Shown: positions 54,571 through 62,842, counted from the first letter of the stretch. The stretch is DNA of 64,000 nt from DATAXP01 sp963708675 (GCA_963708675.1 CAVPTO010000003.1:744001-808000); one strand, 5' to 3'. Translations and numbers: made by a program. The notes: generated by a model not told the origin, from the letters alone.

Positions 54571-54638
54571 CGATTCCGGCGTCGCAGAATGGTCTCGAAA
54601 CTGCCGATATGACTCGACTTGTCGACGGTCAATTGCCC

Positions 54639-54666
54639 TTGCAAGCCCCCTGCTTGCTTCTATAAT
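54639..54666 (+). promoter_or_regulatory. tRNA-Gly promoter
   Basis: TTGCAA (54639-54644) and a consensus TATAAT (54661-54666) are separated by 16 bases, about 70 bases upstream of the tRNA. Confidence 0.65.
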
Positions 54667-54742
54667 CCTGGATTCCAGTCTCCCCCCAAGCGTCTATTTG
54701 GCCTTAAAGCCGATGGCGCTGGCGCGGCAAGGTGCAGTGTTT

Positions 54743-54815
54743 GCGGGTGTAGCTCAGTTGGTAGAGCACGACGTTGCCAACGTCGTTGTCGTGGGTTCGA
54801 ATCCCATCACCCGCT
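54743..54815 (+). tRNA. tRNA-Gly (anticodon GCC)
   Basis: The 73-base sequence folds into a standard cloverleaf: acceptor GCGGGTG/CACCCGC, D arm GCTC/GAGC, anticodon stem CGACG/CGTCG with loop TTGCCAA, and T arm GTGGG/CCCAT with loop TTCGAAT. The anticodon GCC at 54776-54778 reads GGC and GGT glycine codons. The CCA end is not encoded. Trigger factor begins 130 bases downstream. Confidence 0.97.
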
Positions 54816-54887
54816 CTTGCAACTTACTACCCTGCCGCGACTCGGCGCAAATGGAATTACGCACCGCGACAGAAGCACGCTATCTCG

Positions 54888-54935
54888 AAGCAGCACCGTC
54901 TTAAAGCAGCATCGTCTTAAAGCAGCCCTGTGAAA
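54888..54935. repeat. Three tandem 16-base units in the trigger factor leader
   Basis: AAGCAGCACCGTCTTA and AAGCAGCATCGTCTTA are followed by a diverged third unit AAGCAGCCCTGTGAAA, ending 10 bases before the tig ATG. No Shine-Dalgarno is present between them and the start. Confidence 0.75.
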
Positions 54936-54945
54936 GTAGCGCACC

Positions 54946-56406
54946 ATGGCCCAAACTCGTAACGCTGACGCTGAATCTGCCGATGTCGAGGCCGCCGACG
55001 GCGCTGAAGAGCCCGTCAAGCTCGACCTCGACGTCAAAATCGACCGCAAGAGTGCCTGCGAACGGCATGTGACGGTCACCATTCCGCGTGCCGACGTGGA
55101 ACGCTACATCGGCAACGCCTTCAACGAGTTGGTGCCCAAGGCCGAGGTGCCCGGGTTCCGCCAAGGCCGTGCCCCGCGCAAGTTGGTCGAGGTGCGTTTC
55201 CGCAAGGAAGTGGCCGACCAAATCAAAAGCTCGCTGCTGGTCGACAGCATGACGCAGATGTCGGAAGAAAATCAACTGACGCCGATCAGCGAGCCGGACT
55301 TCGATCCCGCGTCGATCGTGGTGCCCGACGACGGCCCGATGACGTTCGAGTTCGACATTGAGGTGCGTCCCGAGTTCGACATGCCTCAGTGGAAAGGCTT
55401 GGCGATCGAGCGGCCGGTGCGCGAGTTTGGCGAGGCCGACGTCGATGCCGAGTTGCAAAAGATTCTAGCGCGACACGGCAAGCTCATTCCCCACGATGGA
55501 CCCGCCAAGCCGGGCGATTACATCGTCGCGAATGTCACGTTCAAGGATGGCGACGAAACTGTCTCGGAATTGAAAGAGCAGACGATTCGTCTGCGACCAG
55601 CGCTTAGCTTCCGCGATGGCAGGGTCGAAGGCTTCGACAAGCTGATGACGGGCGTGAAGGCTGGCGACACCAAGACCGGCGAAGCAAATCTTTCGGAAGA
55701 TGCCCCGAATGAAGCGCTGCGCGGCAAGTCGATCAAGGCTGAGTTCGAGGTGCTTGAAGTCAAGAAGCTCGAACTTCCAGAAATGACGGCAGCGTTCCTC
55801 GAAGAGATGGGCGGGTTTGCTAGCGAAGAAGAGCTACGCAAGGCAATCGCCGAGAACCTTGACCGACGTCTAAAATACGAACAGCAGCAACGAGCGCGTC
55901 AGCAGGTCTTGGCGTCGCTCACGGTTGCTGCCGATTGGGATTTGCCCCCTTCGCTGCTGAAGCGCCAGGCCAGTCGTGAGCTCGAGCGTAGCATTCTTGA
56001 GCTTCGACGCAGCGGATTCAGCGACGACGAAATCCGTGGACACATCAACGAGATTTCGCAGAACAGCAAGGCTGCGACCGCGAAATCGCTGAAAGAACAC
56101 TTCATCCTCGAGCGCATTGCCGAGGAAGAGAAAATTGAGGACACGGCCGAGGATTATGAAACCGAAGTGGATCTGATTGCCTCGCAGAGTGGCCAAAGCC
56201 CGCGACGTGTTCGAGCGCAGCTCGAAAAGCGTGGCCTGATGGACGCCCTCCGCAATCAAATCATCGAACGCAAGGCGATTGAGTTGATCCTCGCGTCGGC
56301 CAAGTTCAAAGACGTTCCGTACAAGATGGAAGCCCAAGAGGCCGAAGCCCTCGACGAAGCTGCTGGCGGCGAAAGCGAACCTGACGCAGGCGGCGAGAGT
56401 CAATGA
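54946..56406 (+). CDS. tig: Trigger factor (ribosome-associated chaperone)
   Basis: This 486-residue chaperone binds ribosomes and nascent chains and has a peptidyl-prolyl isomerase domain. The N-terminal domain carries the ribosome-binding signature variant G-F-R-Q-G-R-A-P-R near residue 68. The FKBP-like domain (about 170-260) has G-D-Y-I-V-A-N-V-T and F-E-V-L-E-V-K-K. The rest is the helical C-terminal substrate-binding domain. A 25-residue acidic N-terminal extension and a Glu/Ala/Gly-rich tail make it longer than the 430-residue E. coli protein. It is followed by two clpP genes, the usual chaperone-protease neighbourhood. Confidence 0.96.
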   Translation: MAQTRNADAESADVEAADGAEEPVKLDLDVKIDRKSACERHVTVTIPRADVERYIGNAFNELVPKAEVPGFRQGRAPRKLVEVRFRKEVADQIKSSLLVDSMTQMSEENQLTPISEPDFDPASIVVPDDGPMTFEFDIEVRPEFDMPQWKGLAIERPVREFGEADVDAELQKILARHGKLIPHDGPAKPGDYIVANVTFKDGDETVSELKEQTIRLRPALSFRDGRVEGFDKLMTGVKAGDTKTGEANLSEDAPNEALRGKSIKAEFEVLEVKKLELPEMTAAFLEEMGGFASEEELRKAIAENLDRRLKYEQQQRARQQVLASLTVAADWDLPPSLLKRQASRELERSILELRRSGFSDDEIRGHINEISQNSKAATAKSLKEHFILERIAEEEKIEDTAEDYETEVDLIASQSGQSPRRVRAQLEKRGLMDALRNQIIERKAIELILASAKFKDVPYKMEAQEAEALDEAAGGESEPDAGGESQ

Positions 56407-56468
56407 AGTTAACGCCAAAGAACTTCAAAGCGAACGGCGGCTTTCACCAAAGCGATCAAGGAAACTCG

Positions 56469-57104
56469 ATGACGAATATCTCTCGACCGTCGCCGGTCGA
56501 TCCATTCGCCAACTACCGCGACTATCAACGTCAGCGGCAGATGACGCTTGGTGACCTGCTTTTGGAGAATCGAATCATCTTTCTCCAAGGTGAGATCTTC
56601 GACGGCAATGCCAACGAAGTCGTGATGAAGCTGCTGTACTTGCAAAGCGAGAACCGCCGCAAGGACATCCACTTCTACATCAACTCGCCCGGCGGCAGCG
56701 TCAGCGCGACGCTCGCCATGTACGACACGATGCAAATCCTCAGCTGCCCGGTCGCCACGTATTGCGTGGGCCTCGCAGCCAGCGGCGCCGCGGTGCTGTT
56801 GGCGGGCGGCACGAAGGGCAAACGGCTGATGCTTCCGCACGCGAAGGTGATGATTCATCAACCTTATGGACAAGTCGGCGGACAAGTGTCGGACATCACC
56901 ATTCAGGCCGATGAAATCCTCCGCGAGCGCGACCGCTTGAATAAGATTCTGGCGGACCACTGCGGCCAGCCCATCGAGCGCATTGCTCGCGACACTGACC
57001 GCGACTTCTACATGCACGCCGAGCAGGCGAAGACCTACGGGATCGTCGACGACGTGCTCACGAAGCCGCCGGTCGTCGGCAACGAAGAAGGGAAGGACGA
57101 TTAA
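56469..57104 (+). CDS. clpP: ATP-dependent Clp protease proteolytic subunit, first copy
   Basis: The 211-residue serine protease subunit assembles with ATPase rings to degrade proteins. The catalytic triad is Ser105 in G-L-A-A-S-G-A-A, His130 in M-I-H-Q-P and Asp179 in D-T-D-R-D-F, with the same spacing as E. coli ClpP. The residue after the Ser is Gly instead of the usual Met, and the loop Y-G-Q-V-G-G-Q-V-S-D replaces the common G-G-A/Q-G segment. These differences mark it as a diverged paralogue. ATG 56469 is chosen because AAGGAA lies 7 bases upstream and the protein then has a normal length; an ATG at 56403 overlaps the tig stop and is an alternative. The second clpP starts 3 bases after this stop. 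Confidence 0.94.
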   Translation: MTNISRPSPVDPFANYRDYQRQRQMTLGDLLLENRIIFLQGEIFDGNANEVVMKLLYLQSENRRKDIHFYINSPGGSVSATLAMYDTMQILSCPVATYCVGLAASGAAVLLAGGTKGKRLMLPHAKVMIHQPYGQVGGQVSDITIQADEILRERDRLNKILADHCGQPIERIARDTDRDFYMHAEQAKTYGIVDDVLTKPPVVGNEEGKDD

Positions 57105-57107
57105 CCG

Positions 57108-57716
57108 ATGCCGCTAATTCCATACGTCATCGAGAAGAGCGGCCGCGAAGAGCGGGCTATGGATATCTATAGCCGGCTGCTGAAGGACCGCATCGTTTTT
57201 CTCGGCACGCAGGTGAACGATGAAGTCGCCAACGCGATCGTCGCCCAACTGCTGTTTTTGCAGTCGGACGACCCGAAGGCGGACATCCACCTGTATATCA
57301 ACTCGCCGGGCGGCAGCGTCACCGCTGGAATGGCAATCTACGACACGATGCAGTTCGTCACGTGCGACGTGGCGACCTACTGCATTGGTCAGGCGGCCTC
57401 GATGGGCGCCGTGCTGCTCACCGCCGGCGCCAGCGGCAAGCGTCACGCTCTGCCGAATGCCCGCATCATGATCCATCAACCTTTGGCTGGCATGGAAGGC
57501 ACGGCCGAAGAGATCATGATTCACGCCAAGGAATTTCAGAAGATCAAGCAGAAGCTGAACAACATCCTGTTGAAACACACAGGACATCCGCTGGACAAGA
57601 TCGAGAAGGATACCGATCGCGATCGTTTCATGTCGGCCGATGAGGCGATGGAATATCACCTCATCGACCGTGTCGTGGATCGGATCGACCGAGCGCCGCC
57701 GCCGGTGGTGAGTTAG
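57108..57716 (+). CDS. clpP: ATP-dependent Clp protease proteolytic subunit, second copy
   Basis: The 202-residue subunit is closer to canonical ClpP: N-terminal L-I-P-Y-V-I-E-K-S-G-R-E-E-R-A-M-D-I-Y-S-R-L-L axial-loop region (usually P-M-V), Ser98 in G-Q-A-A-S-M-G-A, His123 in M-I-H-Q-P and Asp172 in D-T-D-R-D-R-F. Adjacent to a diverged clpP and immediately downstream of tig, it probably forms mixed ClpP1P2 tetradecamers, as in some other bacteria with paired copies; that is inference. No clpX follows directly. The end of the gene is partly duplicated: GTGAGTTAGTG occurs at 57708 and again at 57722. Confidence 0.96.
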   Translation: MPLIPYVIEKSGREERAMDIYSRLLKDRIVFLGTQVNDEVANAIVAQLLFLQSDDPKADIHLYINSPGGSVTAGMAIYDTMQFVTCDVATYCIGQAASMGAVLLTAGASGKRHALPNARIMIHQPLAGMEGTAEEIMIHAKEFQKIKQKLNNILLKHTGHPLDKIEKDTDRDRFMSADEAMEYHLIDRVVDRIDRAPPPVVS

Positions 57717-57843
57717 TGCCAGTGAGTTAGTGACTTGGCTGCCAGGTTTGGCTGGCGGTTGAGCGGCGTCAAGACGACGCTGGTTGAGGCGGGTTTGAAG
57801 GGATTCAATAGGGGGGCGGGTCGCTAAGGATAGCGAGGCCGCC

Positions 57844-58917
57844 ATGAAAACTGTCACGTCTGCAGGCGCAATGCTCATGGCATTGCTCGTCGGCTGTCGC
57901 AGTCACTCTGCGCAGGAACTCCTGGAGCGCGATCTGCGCCGCCAGGAAGATGTCATCTATAGCCTGCAAGGTCAGGTCGATCAGCAATGCGCGATGGTGC
58001 AAGCGCTCGAGCAGGAAAACGCTGCGCTGCGTTCGAGCACAGCAGCGGTGACTGCGCCTTCCACGCCGTCGACGTTGACGACTCCGCGAGGCGCGCCACG
58101 CAGCAACAGCAACACGATCCCTGGCACGACGATTCCGCTCGCGCCGCCGTCGATCGAGCTTCCGACCGAGCAAGCGCCGCCGTTCCGAGCGCCGCCCGAG
58201 ATTCAGCCGTTTGATCCCAGTATTCCCGAGGGCGTTCTGCCGAAGCAGACGTCGGCGCCATTGCAGCCCGCGCCGCTGCACTCCGCCGCGCTGCAGGTGT
58301 TGCCATCGGAAGGAGAACTCAAACTCGACGCTCCCGACAACGCGCCGGCCGAGGTTACGACGATTGTCCTGAATCCGCGAATCACCGGCGGCTACGCTGC
58401 GGACGACAAGCCCGGCGACGACGGTGTGACCGTGTTTGTCGAGCCGCGCGCCGCTGACGGAAAGCCGGTCGAGCGGCCGGGGCAGATAACGATTGTCGTC
58501 TTGGACCCCGCGATCGACGGTCCCAAGAGTCGCATCGCCCGATGGGACTTTGTCGAAACGGATGTGGCGTCACGTTGGCGAGCGACGCCGGACGGCAAGG
58601 GATGGCGATTCGACCTGCATTGGCCTTCAGGCCCGCCGACGCACAACGCCTTGACCGTACACACGCGTTACACCACGCCGAGCGGCGGCAAGCTCGATGC
58701 TCAGGCACAGATCGCCATTCAACTCGCGAGCACCGCGCCGACCGTCGAGCGCACACCGTTCACGCCACGCAGTCAGCAGTGGACACGCTCGTCGCGTCCA
58801 TTGCAGCAACTTCTCTCGCCGCAGATGCCGACACGGCCAATGCCCCAGGCGATGCCGATCAATCCTCCCGACGATGCCGCCAACACCGCCGCCCGCGGCT
58901 GGTCGCCGTATCGGTAA
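57844..58917 (+). CDS. Hypothetical lipoprotein with coiled coil and Pro-rich linker
   Basis: The 357-residue protein has a signal ending in the lipobox L-L-V-G-C (Cys18). A predicted coiled coil (about 22-62; L-L-E-R-D-L-R-R-Q-E-D-V-I-Y-S-L-Q-G-Q-V) follows, then a Thr/Pro/Ser-rich linker (about 65-155). A compact beta-rich domain spans about 160-295 (T-T-I-V-L-N-P-R-I-T-G-G-Y, I-T-I-V-V-L-D-P-A-I-D-G, W-R-F-D-L-H-W-P) and a polar tail ends the protein. The two V-L-[ND]-P segments suggest an internal beta duplication. I do not recognise a named family; the layout is typical of envelope lipoproteins in planctomycetes. It is not obviously part of the clpP operon (127-base gap). Confidence 0.8.
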   Translation: MKTVTSAGAMLMALLVGCRSHSAQELLERDLRRQEDVIYSLQGQVDQQCAMVQALEQENAALRSSTAAVTAPSTPSTLTTPRGAPRSNSNTIPGTTIPLAPPSIELPTEQAPPFRAPPEIQPFDPSIPEGVLPKQTSAPLQPAPLHSAALQVLPSEGELKLDAPDNAPAEVTTIVLNPRITGGYAADDKPGDDGVTVFVEPRAADGKPVERPGQITIVVLDPAIDGPKSRIARWDFVETDVASRWRATPDGKGWRFDLHWPSGPPTHNALTVHTRYTTPSGGKLDAQAQIAIQLASTAPTVERTPFTPRSQQWTRSSRPLQQLLSPQMPTRPMPQAMPINPPDDAANTAARGWSPYR

Positions 58918-58968
58918 CCGGTTTTCGCTACAGCGATTCGCTTCACCGAACGTTGGAACGAAAAAACA

Positions 58969-59019
58969 CCGCTTGCGATTTCGCGCGCGTGACAAGTGAA
59001 CGCGCGAAACCGCAAGCGG
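58969..59019. repeat. Inverted pair of the CCGCTTGCGATTTCGCGCG repeat
   Basis: The arms at 58969-58987 and 59001-59019 are 19 bases long with one mismatch and a 13-base loop. It lies between two convergent genes and may act as a terminator-like hairpin, though no T-tract is present. Confidence 0.8.
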
Positions 59020-59066
59020 GTATTGCGGGCGGATAGAGGCGCCAATCTCGCGAGATTTCGCCCCGA

Positions 59067-60109
59067 TTACTTCATCATCATCTGCATCACATCGACACAG
59101 CGATTCGAGTAACCCCACTCGTTGTCGTACCAGCTCACGAGCTTGAAGAAGCGGTCGTTCAACTCGATGCCACTGCCGGCGTCGAAGATGCTCGAATGGG
59201 CGTCGTGAATGAAGTCGCTCGAAACGACTTCTTCGCCGGTGTAGGCGAGAATGCCCTTTAAGTAAGTCTCGCTCGCCTTCTTCATGGCGGCGCAAATTTC
59301 TTTGTAGCTCGTCGGCTTCACGGTCTTCACCGTCAGGTCGACAACACTCACCGTCGGCGTGGGCACGCGGAACGCCATGCCGGTGATCTTTCCCTTCACT
59401 TCGGGAATCGCCAGGCCCACGGCCTTCGCCGCGCCGGTGCTCGACGGAATGATGTTGATCGCCGCGCTGCGGCCACCCTTCCAGTCCTTCTTCGACGGAC
59501 CGTCGACGGTCTTTTGGGTCGCGGTGTAGCTGTGGATGGTCGTCATCAAACCTTCTTCGATGCCGAACCCTTCCTTGAGCAATACGTGCACCACGGGCGC
59601 GAGACAGTTAGTCGTACAGCTCGCGTTCGAGACGATCGTGTGCTTCGATGCGTCGTACTTATCGCAGTTCACGCCGCGCACGATCGTGATGTCTTCGCCT
59701 TTGCCGGGAGCAGAGATCAGCACCTTCTTCGCGCCGGCGGTGATGTGACCTTTGCACTTCTCGGCCTCGGTGAACAGGCCCGTCGATTCGAGAACCAAAT
59801 CGACTTCCATCGCCTTCCAAGGAAGTGCCGTCGGACCTTCTTTGACCGCAAGACACTTAATCTTGTGTCCGTTGACGACGAGCATGTCGTCCTCGGCCAC
59901 TGACGGGCTCGATTTCTCGCTATGCACCTCGCCTTTGAAACGACCTTGCGTCGAATCGTACTTCAGCAGATACGCGAGGTTGTCGGCCGGCACCAGATCG
60001 TTGACCGCCACGACGTCGAACGTTTTGCCGAGCAGTCCCTGATCGCACAGGGCGCAAAGACGAGCCGGCCGATGCGGCCGAAGCCATTGATGGCAACGCG
60101 AATAGACAC
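59067..60109 (-). CDS. gap: Glyceraldehyde-3-phosphate dehydrogenase, frameshifted near the N-terminus
   Basis: The enzyme oxidises glyceraldehyde 3-phosphate with NAD and phosphate in glycolysis. The start is GTG 60109, giving S-I-R-V-A-I-N-G-F-G-R-I-G-R-L-V-F. AAGGAG lies 6 bases upstream, while an ATG directly abutting that site is too close. After L-V-F the frame breaks near 60055: A-L-C-D-Q-G-L-L-G-K-T-F and the rest of the protein, including the catalytic Cys in S-N-A-S-C-T-T-N-C and the final W-Y-D-N-E-W-G-Y-S-N-R, lie one frame away. One missing base (C in TTTCGCGCC) explains it; the corrected length is about 347 residues. An intact frame to 60185 has an unrelated N-terminus and is not the real start. 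Essential role makes error likely. Confidence 0.94.
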
Positions 60110-60197
60110 AAACATCTCCTTGAATAGGGTGCATCGACAGCGGCGACAAGCTGCGGCTGTCAGTGGCGCAGGTCGGTACAGTCAAGCTGTGGCGCGC

Positions 60198-60235
60198 GAC
60201 GGGAGCGCGGATTATAGCGAATCCGCGCTCCCGTC
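60198..60235. promoter_or_regulatory. Perfect 15-base inverted repeat enclosing the gap promoter
   Basis: GACGGGAGCGCGGAT (60198-60212) and its exact complement (60221-60235) flank an 8-base centre. The -10 box lies across the left arm edge and centre, and the right arm fills the promoter spacer, so a protein bound here would cover the promoter. No T-tract follows on either strand, which argues against a simple terminator of the 60283-60522 gene. Confidence 0.65.
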
Positions 60236-60240
60236 AGCAA
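60211..60240 (-). promoter_or_regulatory. gap promoter
   Basis: On the minus strand TTGCTG (60240-60235) and consensus TATAAT (60216-60211) are separated by 18 bases. The predicted leader to GTG 60109 is about 95 bases. Confidence 0.6.
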
Positions 60241-60282
60241 CCGACTGCGAATGATGCGACGCGTGAGAATGATTTCGCGTTC

Positions 60283-60522
60283 TTATGGCGTCAGATGCAG
60301 GGCCTTGCGCTCGGCCCGCTCATAGAACTTCAGATTGCCGTAATTTCGACTGCTTCCGGGGTACGTGTTTTGCCAACCCGGATAGTTCGACCAGACCTTG
60401 CTCGGGTTGTAACCGCCCGAGTAGCTGTAACTTCGCCGTCCCGACTGTTGTGCGTTGGCGACTTGAACGGCGCCCACGACCAACAACACCGCGACGACGA
60501 TTTTGAAAAAGCGACGTGGCAT
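60283..60522 (-). CDS. Small secreted hypothetical protein (Tyr/Ser/Gly-rich)
   Basis: The 79-residue protein starts at ATG 60522 with AAGGAG about 7 bases upstream; the frame is open to 60597. A signal peptide (F-F-K-I-V-V-A-V-L-L-V-V-G-A-V-Q-V-A-N-A) is followed by about 55 residues. These are rich in Tyr, Ser, Gly and Asn (S-Y-S-Y-S-G-G-Y-N-P, W-S-N-Y-P-G-W-Q-N-T-Y-P-G) and end in a charged helix (K-F-Y-E-R-A-E-R-K-A). There are no Cys in the mature part. I know no named family. It may be an envelope or matrix protein. It reads toward gap on the same strand but the gap promoter lies between. Confidence 0.75.
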   Translation of the reverse strand: MPRRFFKIVVAVLLVVGAVQVANAQQSGRRSYSYSGGYNPSKVWSNYPGWQNTYPGSSRNYGNLKFYERAERKALHLTP

Positions 60523-60779
60523 GATGCAACTCCTTCGGAAAAGTGAAACTCTTAAGAAATTATCGGAGTGTTCACTAGTCGCGGACAAGAGAAGCACGCC
60601 ACCAATGGATTACAACGACGTTACTTTCGCTAGGATCGCTTTCCGGCGAACGCATGGTCGGATTATGCAGGCGTCCAATCGTCGCCGACCGTAAAGAAAA
60701 TGCTACGAGGCTTCTGGCCGTCGGCGTTTACAGTTGCCAAGCATTGTCGAGTTCGACAGCCGGCCGTATCCTGGGCCGT

Positions 60780-61046
60780 ATGGTCAACGACGCCGACAAG
60801 CTGCAAGAGAAGCTCACGGAACTACACGAGCAGCTTCGCACCTCGCAAGAACTGCCGCCCAAGACGCGGGCGATGCTCGTCGAGATTGTGGCTGACATCG
60901 AGCGCGTGCTTTCCGGCGAAAAGAAAATCGGTGGCTCGATTGCTCACCGACTGAACGCGGTCGTCAGCGATTTTGAGGGTCAGCACCCGACGCTGTCCGG
61001 CACCGTCGGCAGCATTATCGACGCGCTGAGCCGGATGGGAATCTAG
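60780..61046 (+). CDS. DUF4404-type small protein
   Basis: The 88-residue protein starts at ATG 60780; the frame is open to 60654 but the upstream part has no coding character. It is mainly two helices (D-K-L-Q-E-K-L-T-E-L-H-E-Q-L, A-M-L-V-E-I-V-A-D-I-E-R-V-L) followed by L-N-A-V-V-S-D-F-E-G-Q-H-P-T-L-S-G-T-V-G-S-I-I-D-A-L-S-R-M-G-I. The H-P-x-L and L-x-x-M-G-I end matches small DUF4404-type proteins of unknown function. No signal peptide or metal motif is present, so it is probably cytoplasmic. It converges on the metallophosphoesterase gene with 24 bases between stops. Confidence 0.75.
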   Translation: MVNDADKLQEKLTELHEQLRTSQELPPKTRAMLVEIVADIERVLSGEKKIGGSIAHRLNAVVSDFEGQHPTLSGTVGSIIDALSRMGI

Positions 61047-61070
61047 CGCTTCGCGTCTTGAAGTATCGCA

Positions 61071-62564
61071 TTAGAGACTGCGGCGCGTCGGCACCACACG
61101 GGCGGCCGGAGACGTCGCGAAATGCGGTGCGACGATCGGTGACGATCGCGATGCCCCCGGTGCTTCCGTAGCCATAGGCGCCGCGATCGGCGTTGAATCG
61201 TCGAGCCGCAGCACGCTGCCGGTCGTCGAGCGAATGCCCAGCGTGCCCGACCACGTCTCGTACGGGCGTCCGCCGCGTTCGTCGCCTTGGAAGAAGGCCG
61301 TCAGGCCCATCGCTTCGCAGCCGATGAACTCGCATCGTCCGGGGGCAGCCATCGTCGGCCGCATCATGCGTCGCCAGGTTCCGGTGTTGAAGTAAACCTG
61401 GTTGAGCACAAACCCGTCGGCAAAGCTCGCATCGAGCGGTACCGTTTCGGCCATATGCGTGTGCCCATAAACGATCGCCTTCGCACGGCGATTGCGATAA
61501 TCCGGCTCGCGCAGGGCATGTGCCGCGAACGAACCGTGCTGACTGGCCATGTCCAATGCCGCCGCGCGGCTCGTTGCATGGCTCGACGTCCCGATGCGCA
61601 TCGCGTGACGCAAATCGCGCGTATGGTCCGCGCCGTGCCAGGCTTGATACTGCTGTGCCACGGGAAGCTCGAACATTCGATCGACCATGCGATTCCAAAT
61701 CTGCTTCACACGGCGACACAGCTGTGGTTGCGTGCAAGTGCGATCCAACAGCGATTCGATCCAACTCGGCAACATCAGCAGCGGCCGAACGTGATGAAGG
61801 TCGACGAGCCCCGCGGCGGTCGCCCTCGGCAAGCTCTCTTTCAACTCGATCACGATCTGGCTGGCGAATGGCGTGAGTAGCTCGATCGCGATCGCATCGG
61901 CGAGGCTGCTCGTGTCGCGCTGGCCGTGGTAGCACAGCGGATCGAAAATGTCTCCATGTCGCGCGAGCAGCCGATAGCGACGCAGCGTATCGAGCAGCAT
62001 CTCGTCGTCGGCAATGTCGTGCGGGAACGGAGCGTTGGCTTTCTGGGCCAGTCCGAGATGCTTGATCACCATGGCGCGCAGATTGTCGTAGGCCGGCGAG
62101 TTCACGTGCAGGAACCAGTCGTGCTCCCCCACCATGTAATGAATCGACAGCGGCACGGGCATCGGCGGTGTGTCGTGTACCGGTCGGCCACGCAAATCGG
62201 CAGGCGGAATCGCCAGTGCTCCGTCATCGGTCAGCGAGCGAAGCGTTTCGAGCGAATGTTGGTTGTGGCGAAGGATGTCGCCGGCGACGCGCGTGACCAA
62301 TTCGACCAGCGCGGGGCGATCGATCGCGTCCCACGGACGCACGTCGTTCCGCTGCGTCCAATGCGACGATCGCGTCAGGTCGAGCATGTCGCCCAGCAGC
62401 AGCAGATCGACTCGTTCCAGAGGCCGATACCGGCCGTCGGTCCGCCACGAGGCGCTCTCGGTCATCGACCGCAGTTGGTCGGCAAACAGCTCGAATGCCT
62501 GCGGGGCGATGCTCGGCCCGGTGGTTCCGTCGGTCAGGTGCAGATCGCTAATGATGACGAGCAT
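61071..62564 (-). CDS. Metallophosphoesterase
   Basis: The 497-residue protein shows the calcineurin-like motifs: S-D-L-H-L at residues 7-11 (D-x-H), L-L-L-G-D-M-L-D-L near 55 (G-D-x2-D), V-G-E-H-D-W near 150 (the usual G-N-H-D/E, here G-E-H-D), and V-Y-G-H-T-H near 360 (G-H-x-H). A dimetal hydrolase for phosphomono- or diesters is therefore expected. A long helical insert of about 180 residues lies between the last two motifs and a low-complexity tail follows residue 450. No signal peptide is seen, so it is probably cytoplasmic. AAGGAC lies 8 bases upstream of ATG 62564. The substrate is unknown; the family resembles UDP-2,3-diacylglucosamine hydrolase-like proteins only distantly. Confidence 0.88.
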   Translation of the reverse strand: MLVIISDLHLTDGTTGPSIAPQAFELFADQLRSMTESASWRTDGRYRPLERVDLLLLGDMLDLTRSSHWTQRNDVRPWDAIDRPALVELVTRVAGDILRHNQHSLETLRSLTDDGALAIPPADLRGRPVHDTPPMPVPLSIHYMVGEHDWFLHVNSPAYDNLRAMVIKHLGLAQKANAPFPHDIADDEMLLDTLRRYRLLARHGDIFDPLCYHGQRDTSSLADAIAIELLTPFASQIVIELKESLPRATAAGLVDLHHVRPLLMLPSWIESLLDRTCTQPQLCRRVKQIWNRMVDRMFELPVAQQYQAWHGADHTRDLRHAMRIGTSSHATSRAAALDMASQHGSFAAHALREPDYRNRRAKAIVYGHTHMAETVPLDASFADGFVLNQVYFNTGTWRRMMRPTMAAPGRCEFIGCEAMGLTAFFQGDERGGRPYETWSGTLGIRSTTGSVLRLDDSTPIAAPMATEAPGASRSSPIVAPHFATSPAARVVPTRRSL

Positions 62565-62842
62565 CGCAACGTCCTTGTTGCTGTAAATCGCTGCAGGATA
62601 TAAACGAAGCGTGCAGCGTCATCCGGTCTTATCGGCAACGCTGCAGTCGTTATGGAACCTTTTCACGGGATAGGCCGAACACCCCTGGTTCGACGCAAGT
62701 TTTCCAGGAGCGTGCCGCAGACAGCCTTTTGGCCCTCCGACGCTTGCAAATTCTCTTTCACTTTGCCAGGACCGTGGTTACGCTAGATTCGTTCGATTCG
62801 TTGGGGTGAACCATCCTTCTCGTCTCGCGGGGTTCTCAAGCA

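Larger units (their letters stand above)
54423..54742. other. Divergent intergenic region, 320 bases
   Basis: It separates the FHA gene (minus) from the tRNA-Gly and trigger factor region (plus). It contains two promoters in opposite directions (54543-54570 minus, 54639-54666 plus) and no gene that I can support. Confidence 0.6.

Noticed and set aside
59067..60185. The longer intact frame of gap with start at 60185
   Set aside because: Its first 40 residues are unrelated to GAPDH, while the true N-terminus S-I-R-V-A-I-N-G-F-G-R-I-G-R is present in the neighbouring frame with a good ribosome-binding site.
60198..60235. The gap-upstream dyad as the terminator of the 60283-60522 gene
   Set aside because: No T-tract follows on the minus strand and the dyad coincides with a well-spaced promoter, so a regulatory role is preferred, though not proven.
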